A stretch of 64,000 nucleotides of DNA from JABDQZ01 sp963801985 (GTDB taxonomy: Bacteria; Pseudomonadota; Gammaproteobacteria; Chromatiales; Chromatiaceae): NCBI GenBank assembly GCA_963801985.1, contig CAWDGV010000006.1, positions 124,001 through 188,000 on the forward strand, given 5' to 3'. The notes under the pieces are model-generated. The model saw nothing but the letters and a program-made list of their open reading frames with translations, was not told the origin of the DNA and did not search any database. Positions 8,739 through 17,906 of this stretch are shown piece after piece; positions within the stretch are counted from its first letter, which is position 1, and the number at the start of each line of letters is the position of its first letter. The translations under genes and the position numbers were made by a program.

Positions 8739-9407
8739 TTATTCTGAGGAAACCCGCAACGCAGCAGCCGTCGCCAAAGGCGCTAACAGCAGGGACATTA
8801 CCAGGATAGCGGCCAGCATGGACAGGTGCCCCTCTGCCCCCAGTCCGGACACATTGGCTTCTACAGCACCTGCGCCAAAAATCAAAACAGGTATGGTCAA
8901 CGGTAAAACCAGCAGGGAAACCAGCACACCACCACCGCGTAGCCCCAGGGTCAAAGCTGCTCCAATCGCACCAATCAGGCTTAAAGCCGGCGTGCCTATC
9001 AACAACGTGATCAGCAATACCCCAATAGCGTCGGCTGACAAGTCATATTGCAGCCCCAGCACCGGCGCAATCAACACCAGTGGTAATCCGGTAATCAGCC
9101 AGTGTGCAATAATTTTCGCTATCACCAACAGGGATAGCGGCTGGGGCGTGAGCAGCATTTGTTCAAGTGAACCATCCGCATAATCGACTGAAAACATGTG
9201 ATCGAGTGCAAGCATCGATGCCAGCAAGGCCGCGACCCAGACAATTCCCGGAGCGATAAGACGCAGGGTATTCATTTCAGGACCGATTGCCAGTGGAAAC
9301 AGGCTGACAACAACAACAAAGAAAAACAGTGTTGAGGTCACATCAGACTTGCGGCGCAAGGCTAGCACCAGGTCACGTTTCATGATTGCCAGAAATACTT
9401 TAAACAT
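8739..9407 (-). CDS. ccmB: haem exporter protein CcmB
   Basis: Membrane subunit of the CcmAB ABC complex that uses ATP to release holo-CcmE. The 222-residue protein has six hydrophobic segments and family stretches such as DHMFSVDYADGSLEQMLL (near residue 70) and LALRRKSDVTSTLFFF. It overlaps ccmA by 8 bases. Confidence 0.94.
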   Translation of the reverse strand: MFKVFLAIMKRDLVLALRRKSDVTSTLFFFVVVVSLFPLAIGPEMNTLRLIAPGIVWVAALLASMLALDHMFSVDYADGSLEQMLLTPQPLSLLVIAKIIAHWLITGLPLVLIAPVLGLQYDLSADAIGVLLITLLIGTPALSLIGAIGAALTLGLRGGGVLVSLLVLPLTIPVLIFGAGAVEANVSGLGAEGHLSMLAAILVMSLLLAPLATAAALRVSSE

Positions 9408-10035
9408 GTCCCTGCTTCTTCCAACCCAGTTCCAGTTGCTTCACCGTTCCCGAAGTTAACTCGACATCCTGGTGCGTGGTTAAAATCACCATACCGCCGT
9501 CTGCGACATGTTTGCGAATAACATCCTGTAACAGAACCACGGCAGCCTTATCCAGAGCAACAAATGGTTCGTCCAGAATCCAGAGCCTGGTTTTAGTCAC
9601 CAGCAGGCGTGAAAGCGCAACCCGCCTTTTCTGTCCCTGGGACAAAACTTTTGTTGGTAAATCCTCGAAGCCCCGCAGGCCAATATCGTCCAGCGCCTGC
9701 CAGGCCTGCTCTTCCTCAATGGTGTCACCATCCAAAACACTGGAAATCATCAGGTTTTCCAGGCCGGTCAGGTCGTCCTTAATAGCATTTTTATGACCGA
9801 TATAAAGCACATAGCGGGTAAAGTCTTCACCCAGTTCCTTGATTGATTCACCACCCCAGGAAACTTCTCCGCCAGCTGGCATAACCAGGCCACTCAAGGT
9901 GCGTAACAGGGTGGTTTTGCCACTGCCATTATGACCATGCAAATGCATCAGTTCGCCAGGTTCAAGTGAAAAGTCTATATCCTGAAACAGGCAGCGATCG
10001 CCACGGATACATTGGAGTGAGGAAACTTTTAGCAT
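9400..10035 (-). CDS. ccmA: cytochrome c biogenesis ATP-binding protein CcmA
   Basis: ATPase subunit of CcmAB. Walker A is GHNGSGKTTLL (about residues 34-44), the ABC signature is LSQGQKRRVALSR, and Walker B is LWILDEPFVALD. The 211-residue length is that of CcmA. It is the first gene of the ccm operon, and its promoter should lie in the 10036-10274 region shared with the divergent diheme cytochrome. Confidence 0.95.
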   Translation of the reverse strand: MLKVSSLQCIRGDRCLFQDIDFSLEPGELMHLHGHNGSGKTTLLRTLSGLVMPAGGEVSWGGESIKELGEDFTRYVLYIGHKNAIKDDLTGLENLMISSVLDGDTIEEEQAWQALDDIGLRGFEDLPTKVLSQGQKRRVALSRLLVTKTRLWILDEPFVALDKAAVVLLQDVIRKHVADGGMVILTTHQDVELTSGTVKQLELGWKKQGHV

Positions 10036-10142
10036 TTATTCAGTTAATTTTCCCGGGACAAAGCCGGGAATACCCGGGCAACCCGCTACGGTCATTTTGA
10101 TTATTTATAAGCGACAGCGTACGTCTTTTATCCTGACAAGAC

Positions 10143-10156
10143 TTGATTTATATCAA
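10143..10156. promoter_or_regulatory. FNR/DNR-type palindrome
   Basis: TTGAT-TTAT-ATCAA is a perfect match to the FNR/ANR/DNR consensus TTGAT-N4-ATCAA. Its centre is about 125 bases upstream of the cytochrome start at 10275 and about 114 bases upstream of ccmA, so either or both divergent genes could be controlled by oxygen or nitric oxide. Confidence 0.7.
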
Positions 10157-10274
10157 ACAGGATTACATTAACCACGAATCATCGCATAAAACCAGACCCC
10201 AGGACATTAACAAATATTGATTTTTCAGTCAGTTAATGTATGAATCATGGAAAACCAGAAAAGGATGGGGTGTC

Positions 10275-11039
10275 ATGAATACAATAAATCGTTTGACTCT
10301 TTGCTGCAGTCTTATAGCGGCCGGCCTGCTATCGCAACCAGTTTTCGCCGAAGCAGATGCACAGAACGAAACTAAAAAATACCCCAAGGAATTTGAAGAG
10401 GCTATTGCACTGGAGCCCAACCTGGAAAATGGTCGGCAGCTCTATCGCAGCTGCGTGACCTGTCATAGCCCCGAAGGCTGGGGTACTTATTCGGGATCCT
10501 ATCCGCAGATTGCCGGGCAGCTCAGATCCGTCATTATCAAGCAACTGGCAGATTTTCGTGCCGGCAACCGCGATAACCCGATTATGCGTGCCTTCAGCTC
10601 ACAACGCGCCCTCGGCGGCCCGCAGGATATTGCCGATGTGGCCGGTTATATTGCCAACATGCCCATGACCACTGACGTAAATAAGGGTCCGGGCATTACG
10701 CCCATGGATGGTGCCGCCATCTACGCGGATAAATGCGCAAAATGTCATGGTAAAAATGGAGAAGGCGACCCCAAGGATCACGGCCCGGCGCTTCATGCCC
10801 AGCATTTCAGCTATCTAAACAGGCAATTTAACTGGATCAGAACTGGCCAGCGGCGCAATGCGGATGAGAAAATGACACGCCAGATTAAAGACATGCACGG
10901 CGCAGAACAGGCCAGCGTTTTGGCTTATACCGCCAGGCTCGAGCCTCCCAAGGAAAAAATTGCCCCTGCCAACTGGACCAACCCGGATTTTCCGAAATTT
11001 GTCCGCAAAGGCAGGTTTAATCGGGATAAGGAGCGCTAA
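10275..11039 (+). CDS. diheme cytochrome c (c4/c553-like)
   Basis: Exported electron-transfer protein of 254 residues. The start is the ATG at 10275, preceded by the purine-rich AGGATGGGG. It gives a signal peptide ending at VFAEA. Haem sites are CVTCH at residues 60-64 and CAKCH at 154-158. The stretch ENGRQLYRSC...PQIAGQ...KQLADFRAGNRDNP closely parallels the cytochrome at 33507-34181 in the nos cluster, so the two are paralogues. It lies divergent from ccmA with a perfect FNR-type site between them and is convergent with the ankyrin gene (5 bases apart). Electron partner unknown. Confidence 0.85.
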   Translation: MNTINRLTLCCSLIAAGLLSQPVFAEADAQNETKKYPKEFEEAIALEPNLENGRQLYRSCVTCHSPEGWGTYSGSYPQIAGQLRSVIIKQLADFRAGNRDNPIMRAFSSQRALGGPQDIADVAGYIANMPMTTDVNKGPGITPMDGAAIYADKCAKCHGKNGEGDPKDHGPALHAQHFSYLNRQFNWIRTGQRRNADEKMTRQIKDMHGAEQASVLAYTARLEPPKEKIAPANWTNPDFPKFVRKGRFNRDKER

Positions 11040-11044
11040 TAGCT

Positions 11045-12013
11045 TTATTCCGCAAATAGCTCTCTTATCGCTTCGCTACGAGAAGCTTTTGCCAAGCTGA
11101 CTGCCGTGTTGCCATCGTTGTCTTTGAGGTTTTTATCAGCACCTTGTTCCAGCAGGAGTCTGACACTGTCAGCTGAACGAACGCTGATTGCTTCAGACAA
11201 GGCTGTAACACCTGAATTATCCTGCGTATTAATGTCTGCGCCGTTTGCTAACAAAAAGGACATGGCATCATGATTACCCTGGCTGGCAGCCCAGATTAAT
11301 GGCGTTGCGCCATCTTTTGATGTCTGGTTAACCTTTCCACCCGCAGACAGGATCGCCGCGATAATGTCCACATTACCACTTTCAGCAGCATGCATTAACG
11401 GCGTTTCACCTCGCTTGTCCTGCACGTGAACATTGGCACCCGATTCCAGCAATTTTTTCACCACGGGTAAATGTGAATATTTAACCGCGGTAATCAGCGC
11501 TGTTTCACCATTTTTATCTGCAACTTCAAGTTCAGCACCCTTAAAGATGAGTTGATCAACCATGTCCAGCAAACCGTACCGTGATGCAATAATCAGCACG
11601 TTCCATCCATCCCGGGTCCTGATCTTCATGTCTGCACCCTGCTCCAACAACAGCGCAGTCATTTCAGTCTCGCCCATTTCCGCTGCCAGGGTTAAAGCAG
11701 AGCAACCTGCTACAGAGACGGCATTCACGTTGGCACCGCGAGCCAGCAATATCGAGGCAGTCAGAATATTACCGTTCTCGGCAGCATTCATTAATGCGGT
11801 GCGACCATATTTATTAACCCCTTCAACATCCACCCCCTGGTCCAGCAAGCGCTCAACAGTATCCACATCATCAATCAGGGCGGCGAGGCGTAATTCCTTT
11901 TTGCCATTTTGAGCAGGGTTTTCTGATATCGCAGTCAGGGGTAGAAAAACCAGCATAACAGCCAACAGCAAACCTGCCGCACGGAAGCGTTTTTTAGCTA
12001 CGCAACAATTCAT
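11045..12013 (-). CDS. exported ankyrin-repeat protein
   Basis: 322 residues with an N-terminal signal peptide (about 1-30) and then roughly eight ankyrin repeats (GxTALxxAAExGN..xxLLxxGAxxN pattern) up to the C-terminus. Ankyrin repeats bind other proteins; the target is not known. It lies 15 bases downstream of the NapC-like tetraheme gene and is probably co-transcribed, so a periplasmic role near that redox protein is likely but inferred. Confidence 0.85.
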   Translation of the reverse strand: MNCCVAKKRFRAAGLLLAVMLVFLPLTAISENPAQNGKKELRLAALIDDVDTVERLLDQGVDVEGVNKYGRTALMNAAENGNILTASILLARGANVNAVSVAGCSALTLAAEMGETEMTALLLEQGADMKIRTRDGWNVLIIASRYGLLDMVDQLIFKGAELEVADKNGETALITAVKYSHLPVVKKLLESGANVHVQDKRGETPLMHAAESGNVDIIAAILSAGGKVNQTSKDGATPLIWAASQGNHDAMSFLLANGADINTQDNSGVTALSEAISVRSADSVRLLLEQGADKNLKDNDGNTAVSLAKASRSEAIRELFAE

Positions 12014-12028
12014 TGGATTTTCCTCAGC

Positions 12029-12625
12029 TTAGTTGTCGATATGCGCAAACCAGTTGGCGACAGTGACCATCCAGTGTTCGCCAGCCTCATCCTCATCCCA
12101 ATCGTCCGGCTCATCAGGCTCTTCATGGGCAATGCCCTTGTGGCAGTCAATACAGGTTTGTCCCTTATCAACTGCTGCACTGTGTTTCTTGCGTGCCATT
12201 CTGTCCTGGTCTTCCAGTGCCATCTGGTCAAAATCATGACAGGTACGGCATTCCCTGGAGTTGGATGCTTCCATTTTCTGCCAGACGGCGGTAGCCATCT
12301 GCCAACGGTAGGCCTCGTATTTTTCTTTCGTATCGATGGTACCCATGATTTCATGGTAAACGTCTTTTGCAGCCAGAACCTTGGCGACCATTTTGGGCAC
12401 AAACGGCTTGGGCACATGACAGTCAGAACAGGTTGCACGAACGCCCGAGTTATTCTTGTAATGAACTGTTTCCTTATACTCTTCGAGATTCACCTTCATG
12501 GAATGACAGGATGTACAAAAATCCATTTCATTCGTTGCAGACAAACCGACATTAAACAGCCCGGTAAAAATAATACCGGCAATAAAAATAACCAACGCAC
12601 CAAAAAGACCGATCTTCTTAGCCAT
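12029..12625 (-). CDS. NapC/NirT-family tetraheme cytochrome c
   Basis: Membrane-anchored quinol dehydrogenase that passes electrons to periplasmic reductases. The start MAKKIG at 12625 gives 198 residues with one N-terminal helix (about 6-25). Four haem motifs are seen: CTSCH (37-41), CSDCH (66-70), CRTCH (126-130) and CIDCH (158-162). The MDFCTSCHSM opening and the KPFVPKM stretch are typical of NapC/NirT/NrfH proteins. The acidic C-terminal tail (about 170-185) is longer than usual. No reductase gene is adjacent, so the partner enzyme is unknown. The usual name napC is avoided because no nap genes are present. Confidence 0.9.
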   Translation of the reverse strand: MAKKIGLFGALVIFIAGIIFTGLFNVGLSATNEMDFCTSCHSMKVNLEEYKETVHYKNNSGVRATCSDCHVPKPFVPKMVAKVLAAKDVYHEIMGTIDTKEKYEAYRWQMATAVWQKMEASNSRECRTCHDFDQMALEDQDRMARKKHSAAVDKGQTCIDCHKGIAHEEPDEPDDWDEDEAGEHWMVTVANWFAHIDN

Positions 12626-12750
12626 ACCATCCCCTTGTTTTAACAAAACCTGTTCATCTTATTTTTTCGATTGAAGCTAGCATAAAATTGCGGGAAAAAG
12701 CACGGGCTTTACTTTAAAATTGGTTTTTTTCTGCGTTAGATCAAATAATT

Positions 12751-13350
12751 ATGACCAATTCATCTCAAAAAATAGTTCTTGCCAGCAATAATGCCGGCAA
12801 AATTCGCGAAATAAACGAACTTCTTGGCCCACACCATTTTGCAGTGGTCCCGCAAAAAGAGTTCACATCCGAAGAAGCCGTTGAAGATGGGCTGAGCTTT
12901 GTTGAAAACGCCATCAAGAAAGCCCGCTTTGCCGCCAGGTTAAGCGGATTGCCCGCAATAGCCGATGACTCGGGTATTGAAGTGGATGCCCTGAATGGCG
13001 CACCGGGCATTTATTCAGCACGTTATGCCGGTGAAAATGCCAGCGACCTTGAAAACCTGGAAAAACTGCTGGTAGCCATGCAAGACGTTGCAACAGCAGA
13101 GCGCAATGCCCGCTTTCAATGCGTCATGGTCTACATGCAACATGAAAATGATCCAACACCCGTCATTTGCCAGGGTACCTGGGAAGGACGAATCCTGACC
13201 ACACCACAGGGAGAAAATGGTTTTGGCTATGACCCGGTATTTTTTGTTCCCGAAGATAACTGCAGTGCAGCTGAACTTTCAGCTGACAGAAAAAACCAGC
13301 TCAGCCACCGGGGACAAGCACTCAGGAAACTGGCAGAAGCCTTATCTTAA
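12751..13350 (+). CDS. rdgB: XTP/dITP diphosphatase (RdgB/HAM1)
   Basis: House-cleaning enzyme that hydrolyses ITP, dITP and XTP to monophosphates. The 199 residues begin with KIVLASNNAGKIREI, the substrate-binding opening of the family, and include AIADDSGIEVDALNGAPGIYSARYAG and the C-terminal motif GFGYDPVF. It is divergent from the NapC-like gene. Confidence 0.95.
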   Translation: MTNSSQKIVLASNNAGKIREINELLGPHHFAVVPQKEFTSEEAVEDGLSFVENAIKKARFAARLSGLPAIADDSGIEVDALNGAPGIYSARYAGENASDLENLEKLLVAMQDVATAERNARFQCVMVYMQHENDPTPVICQGTWEGRILTTPQGENGFGYDPVFFVPEDNCSAAELSADRKNQLSHRGQALRKLAEALS

Positions 13351-13464
13351 AAAAGGATAGTCAGCCCCACTTCGCTTGGGCCAATCCAAAGCTCACTATA
13401 ATAGTTATTCGTATAGGTGAAGCCTTATATATCCAGAGAGGGCTGGTCTCTTTCAGGGCAAGGC

Positions 13465-13525
13465 AAAATCGGACGCAAAAGCGCAATTTGCAAATCAGCA
13501 AATGAGTAATTTTGAGTCCGTTTTT
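13465..13525. repeat. long imperfect palindrome, possible intergenic repeat element
   Basis: Between rdgB and the chemoreceptor gene the sequence can fold into a nested hairpin. Outer arms are CGGAC at 13470-13474 with GTCCG at 13516-13520, then CAAAA at 13476-13480 with TTTTG at 13510-13514. The inner stem is ATTTGC at 13486-13491 with GCAAAT at 13498-13503 around a 6-base loop. It looks like a REP-type or small miniature element; only one copy was noticed in this window. Confidence 0.4.
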
Positions 13526-13560
13526 AACGCAGCTATGGACAAAATCCAGCGCTCTCGTGA

Positions 13561-15732
13561 CTAATTGACCTTGAATTGGCTGGCCAACTGCTGCAACTCA
13601 TCACCCAACTGCGTTAACGTACTGGCCGCATTCGTCAGAGTCGCTGCATTTTGCGTCGACTCATTGGCCATGCTGCTAATATTGACGATATTGCTGTCGA
13701 CAGCACTCGCCGTCTGACTTTGAGTCTGTGCCGTTGAAGCAATTTCTTCGTTTAAGCGTGTAATACCATCCACTGCCTGGCTAATTGACCTGAGCGTTTC
13801 ACCCGCTTCTGTTACAGGCGCCACACTGCTGACAGCATCTTCGCGCACAATATTCATCTGGCGCATGACGTTATTGGTTCCTGACTGTAACTGGTCAATA
13901 ATTTCCTGGATCTCTCCAATGGAATCATGCGTACGTGCAGCCAGCCCCCTGACCTCATCTGCTACAACAGCAAAACCACGACCCTGCTCACCCGCTCGCG
14001 CTGCCTCAATAGCCGCGTTCAATGCCAACAGGTTGGTTTGCTCAGAAATTGTACGAATCACTTCCAGCACAACGCCAATCTGGTCACTTTTTGCACCGAG
14101 TTCATCCACAGCGGTGGATGTATTCTCAACTTCAGCTGCCACACCTTCAATCGTTTTGATGGTCGACTGCATGATTTCCAGGCCTTTCTGCGCTTCCTGG
14201 CTTGCCTGCTGGGCGCTGTTTGCCGCTTCCGAGGTATTTGTTACCACGTGGGCCGAGCCGGAAGAAAGGTCATTAATTGCCACCACAACACCACTGAGTT
14301 CATTCTGCTGCTGCGTGGTCTGAGTCTGTGCCTGTTCAGCAACAACACTAATTTTGGAAGTCGCATCAACCAGCTCTGCAATATGATTCTGTAATGTCTG
14401 GATAATACCGCGCAGTTTATCGGTAAAGGCGTTAAAGGCATTGGCAAGGTCTGCCACTTCATCCTGACCTTTGACCTTCAACCTGATAGTCAAATCCCCT
14501 TCACCGGCAGCAATATCCTCCATCTGCCCTCTGACCTGCGTAATAGGGCCCGTGATTGCCCTGACCGTAATCAGGAAAATAACGAGACCCAGAATAACAC
14601 CCAGTATCAAAACACCGATGATGGTTTGAGTACCGGTTTCCAATACATTGGATAATTCGGTACGTTCATTGGCAACTGACTGATCGATATCAGACAAAAG
14701 ACTCTGGCCGTACTCAATCAGGGATTCAGCCACTTTTGAATATTCCAGCTTGGACTCTTTCAATTTAACGAACATCTGCATGGACTCAGTGAACTGTTTG
14801 CCATGCAACTGGATCAATTCCCCAACAACACCGCCATAACTCTTACCCTGGAATGGGCCGTTTTCAACCATTTTCGTAGACATCGTCTGGTCTTCAGCAA
14901 AAACCTCGCCGGTATAAGACAAGTCTTCAAACACCTGTGTCAGGCGGGTTTTAATCTCACTATCCTTGGGGTTGCCGCGAAAACGGTTCAGCAGGTTAAG
15001 TCGATTCAGCAAGGCCAGGCGGGCTTCACTGGCTGAATTCACCAGGTCCCGGTTTGCCTGAACCAGGGCTTCTGCAGCGGCAGTCGCATCATCAACTGCC
15101 TCTTCTTCATCATCTGCAATGGCAGTTTCAGTATCTATTTCCTCGCCATAAGCATATTCATCATAGACCGACCCTTCATTTACCGGTTCCTCGCTTTCTT
15201 CTTCGGCATCTTCACCCTCAAACTGCATCTGGCTTTCCAGTAAAGCCTGGCTGGCCAGGCGTTCAATATCAATGATGAAATCCAGCAATTGGGAAACGGT
15301 TGTATCTATCTCTTTTTCCAGCGTAACGTACTGTTGATGCACCTGAAGCAGGCTATCCTTGGCTGAAGCAAAACTATCCATTTTGGATTTCAGGGCCTTT
15401 ACTGCCGATTCATCGACCTGGCCGGCATCACGAATACCCTGAAGCGTCTTCAACGAGGCTGTTTCCGCCTCTTTCAATTTCTTTTCGGACGAGCCATCAG
15501 GGTCATTGCCGGAAATAATATCCTGCACGGCAATCAGCTGGGACTGCACACTCAACATGCCGTTATTCGCATTGGAAGTTGTTTGTAAAACAGGACCGGT
15601 AAAGTTACTTAAGGAAACCGAGAGGCTGGAAGCCAGCAACAGGCCCGCCATACCACAGATAACCAGCATCATGCCGGCAACAAAAAAGCCACTGCCAATT
15701 TTTAGTTTTATTGTCCACTTTGGCAATTTCAT
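13561..15732 (-). CDS. methyl-accepting chemotaxis protein
   Basis: Transmembrane chemoreceptor that signals to CheA/CheW. Start MKLPKW at 15732 is preferred over an upstream one at 15789 because it gives a normal signal anchor. Order: TM1 (about 10-35), periplasmic sensor (36-370), TM2 (about 372-392), HAMP (about 393-445) and the cytoplasmic signalling domain, whose hairpin tip includes EQTNLLALNAAIEAARAG and GFAVVADEVRGLA. The sensor carries a strongly acidic, low-complexity insert at about residues 172-217 (runs of E and D). No che genes are adjacent. Ligand unknown. Confidence 0.9.
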   Translation of the reverse strand: MKLPKWTIKLKIGSGFFVAGMMLVICGMAGLLLASSLSVSLSNFTGPVLQTTSNANNGMLSVQSQLIAVQDIISGNDPDGSSEKKLKEAETASLKTLQGIRDAGQVDESAVKALKSKMDSFASAKDSLLQVHQQYVTLEKEIDTTVSQLLDFIIDIERLASQALLESQMQFEGEDAEEESEEPVNEGSVYDEYAYGEEIDTETAIADDEEEAVDDATAAAEALVQANRDLVNSASEARLALLNRLNLLNRFRGNPKDSEIKTRLTQVFEDLSYTGEVFAEDQTMSTKMVENGPFQGKSYGGVVGELIQLHGKQFTESMQMFVKLKESKLEYSKVAESLIEYGQSLLSDIDQSVANERTELSNVLETGTQTIIGVLILGVILGLVIFLITVRAITGPITQVRGQMEDIAAGEGDLTIRLKVKGQDEVADLANAFNAFTDKLRGIIQTLQNHIAELVDATSKISVVAEQAQTQTTQQQNELSGVVVAINDLSSGSAHVVTNTSEAANSAQQASQEAQKGLEIMQSTIKTIEGVAAEVENTSTAVDELGAKSDQIGVVLEVIRTISEQTNLLALNAAIEAARAGEQGRGFAVVADEVRGLAARTHDSIGEIQEIIDQLQSGTNNVMRQMNIVREDAVSSVAPVTEAGETLRSISQAVDGITRLNEEIASTAQTQSQTASAVDSNIVNISSMANESTQNAATLTNAASTLTQLGDELQQLASQFKVN

Positions 15733-15932
15733 ACCACGTCCCCAGATCTTTAAGCATTTTTTATAAAAAAAGAAATTCAGATTTTTCACACCCCAAAATC
15801 CATTTTACGGGATTACTTAAAAGCTTCGGCAAAAATGGGGATAACTTTAGGAAAATACGGATTTTTTTTAGACGGAAACCATAAATCGATACAAAAGGCT
15901 CACAACCGCCTCAAGAATCACGACTGGAAAGC

Positions 15933-17312
15933 TTAACCGTAGACTTTTTCCGGCAACCAGGTAGCCAGCTCGGGCCACCAGGCAAGCAGACCCAGCATTA
16001 ATATCTGGATCACGATAAAAGGAATTACACCACGATAGATCTGCATGGTACTAATCGTGCTGGGTGCAACGCCCCGAAGATAAAACAAGGCAAAACCAAA
16101 AGGCGGCGTAAGAAATGAAGTCTGCAGGTTGATGGCGATCATGATACCCAGCCAGACTGGGTCCAGCCCCATAGATAACAGTACTGGCCCGACAATCGGC
16201 ACAACCACAAAGGTAATTTCAATAAAGTCGAGCACAAAACCCAGCAAAAACATGACCAGCATTACCAGTGCAACGGCCATTACAGTACCGCCTGGCAGAC
16301 CGGTAAGCAGTTCGGTGACAACCTCATCACCACCAAAACCGCGAAAAACCAGGGAAAATATGGAAGCACCAATAAAAATCAGGAACACCATGCTGGTAAC
16401 AAAAGTTGTCTGGCGCACAACAGCGCGCAAGGTTTCCATGGAAAAAGTTTTTTGCATGATGGCCAGCAAGATTGCACCCATGGCTCCTACAGAAGCCGCC
16501 TCAGTAGGTGTCGCAAGGCCACCAAGAATAGAACCCAGTACGGCAACAATCAGCAGTAATGGCGGCGCCAGGTCACGAATAACCTTGAGCCAGAAGCCCC
16601 GGCCCTGCGACAACTCTTCAGTTGGTATCGCCGGTACCGAAGCCGGCCTGAAAAAGGAAAGCCCCAGTAAATAGGCAACGTATAAAGCAACCAGCATGAG
16701 CCCGGGAATCAATGCCCCGACAAAAAGATCTGCAACCGATACCGTGTCTGGCGACCAGACCCCCATGTCCAACTGGGCCTGCTGATAGGCCGACGACAAC
16801 ACGTCACCCAGCAAAACCAGCACGATGGATGGCGGGATAATCTGCCCCAGCGTACCGGAAGCACAGATAACGCCAGTGGCAACGGATGGATCATAGTTAC
16901 GCTTCAACATGGTGGGCAGCGACAACAAGCCCATGGTTACAACAGTTGCACCGACAATACCGGTACTGGCAGCCAACAGCATGCCCACCAGTGTCACCGA
17001 AATTCCAAGCCCACCCTTCAGGGTGCCAAACAGTTCAGCCATGGTATCCAGCAGACTTTCGGCGACCTTCGAACGCTCCAGCATGACGCCCATGAAAACA
17101 AACAATGGCACTGCGATCAGAGTTTGATTGATCATGATGCCGTAAAGGCGATTCGGTAAAGCTTCAAGGAAGGATGCATCAAAAAAGCCCAGAAACTCGC
17201 CCAGCAAGGCGAACACCAAAGCTGTGCCCCCCAGCGAAAAGGCAACCGGATAACCCAGCATCAATACCGCGCAGACTGTCAGAAACAGGAAAAAGGGCAT
17301 CAACTCAGCCAT
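15933..17312 (-). CDS. TRAP transporter large permease (DctM family)
   Basis: Membrane subunit of a sodium-driven TRAP importer. The 459-residue protein has 12 or more hydrophobic segments; FMGVMLERSKVAESLLDTMAEL and the stretch GTLGQIIPPSIVLVLLGDV are typical of the DctM superfamily. The length fits the larger subgroup annotated for mannitol or chloroaromatic-type substrates. It overlaps the small permease by one base. No DctP substrate-binding gene lies nearby, so the substrate cannot be inferred. Confidence 0.88.
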   Translation of the reverse strand: MAELMPFFLFLTVCAVLMLGYPVAFSLGGTALVFALLGEFLGFFDASFLEALPNRLYGIMINQTLIAVPLFVFMGVMLERSKVAESLLDTMAELFGTLKGGLGISVTLVGMLLAASTGIVGATVVTMGLLSLPTMLKRNYDPSVATGVICASGTLGQIIPPSIVLVLLGDVLSSAYQQAQLDMGVWSPDTVSVADLFVGALIPGLMLVALYVAYLLGLSFFRPASVPAIPTEELSQGRGFWLKVIRDLAPPLLLIVAVLGSILGGLATPTEAASVGAMGAILLAIMQKTFSMETLRAVVRQTTFVTSMVFLIFIGASIFSLVFRGFGGDEVVTELLTGLPGGTVMAVALVMLVMFLLGFVLDFIEITFVVVPIVGPVLLSMGLDPVWLGIMIAINLQTSFLTPPFGFALFYLRGVAPSTISTMQIYRGVIPFIVIQILMLGLLAWWPELATWLPEKVYG

Positions 17313-17836
17313 TATTCATGCTCCTCCTGTTCCACTTCGAGTTTACCCTGCAGAATTAATACCTGCTGCAAAACCATCGCACTGCCCTGCAGCAGCATTA
17401 AAACAGGCATGGCGATTATCAGGCTCTTTAACAGGAACACGCCGGGGAGACCGCCGGCCTCCCTGGAACCTTCAAATACGGACCAGGAATCGGCCACGTA
17501 TTCCCAACCCATCCAGATAATAAAGACTGAAACCGGAAACAGCAGAAAAAGTGTTCCCAGTAAATCCACCCAGGCCCTGGCGCGCGCAGAAAAGCGCTGG
17601 TAAAAAATATCCACCCGGACATGACCCTGATGCTTCAGTGTATAGGCTGCGCCCAGCATGAAAACAAAGCCGTGCATGTAAACGACGGATTCCTGCATAG
17701 CGATCCAGCCCAGGTCAAAGACATAACGCAACATCACAACCAGAAAGGTTACCAGCACCATGAATAATGTCAGCCAGGCAATAACCCGACCAACCCACTC
17801 GTTGACGCTCTCTATGTGTCGATATAAATTTTCCAT
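17312..17836 (-). CDS. TRAP transporter small permease (DctQ family)
   Basis: 174-residue partner of the large permease with four predicted transmembrane helices (about 15-35, 50-75, 95-115 and 135-160). The LRYVFDLGWIAMQESVVYMHG and HVRVDIFYQRFS stretches are typical of DctQ. It is first in the two-gene operon. The C-terminus is acidic (EQEEHE). Confidence 0.87.
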   Translation of the reverse strand: MENLYRHIESVNEWVGRVIAWLTLFMVLVTFLVVMLRYVFDLGWIAMQESVVYMHGFVFMLGAAYTLKHQGHVRVDIFYQRFSARARAWVDLLGTLFLLFPVSVFIIWMGWEYVADSWSVFEGSREAGGLPGVFLLKSLIIAMPVLMLLQGSAMVLQQVLILQGKLEVEQEEHE

Positions 17837-17859
17837 GCTTTGCAGATACCTGTCACAAA

Positions 17860-17880
17860 AAAGCCGGCTTAGCCGGCTTT
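17860..17880 (-). terminator. rho-independent terminator of the DUF2782 gene
   Basis: AAAGCCGGC at 17860-17868 pairs with GCCGGCTTT at 17872-17880 around a 3-base loop; on the minus strand it is followed by a T run. It lies 27 bases downstream of the stop codon at 17907 and separates that gene from the TRAP operon. Confidence 0.85.
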
Positions 17881-17906
17881 CAGGTTTAATGAGTATGTAA
17901 GCTTAA

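Noticed and set aside
8602..9183. Plus-strand open frame of 193 codons
   Set aside because: It is antisense to ccmB, which has clear family features, and its own translation has no recognisable domain.
12029..12625. NapC of a nitrate reductase operon
   Set aside because: No napA, napB, napD or other nap gene is present in the window, so only the family name is used.
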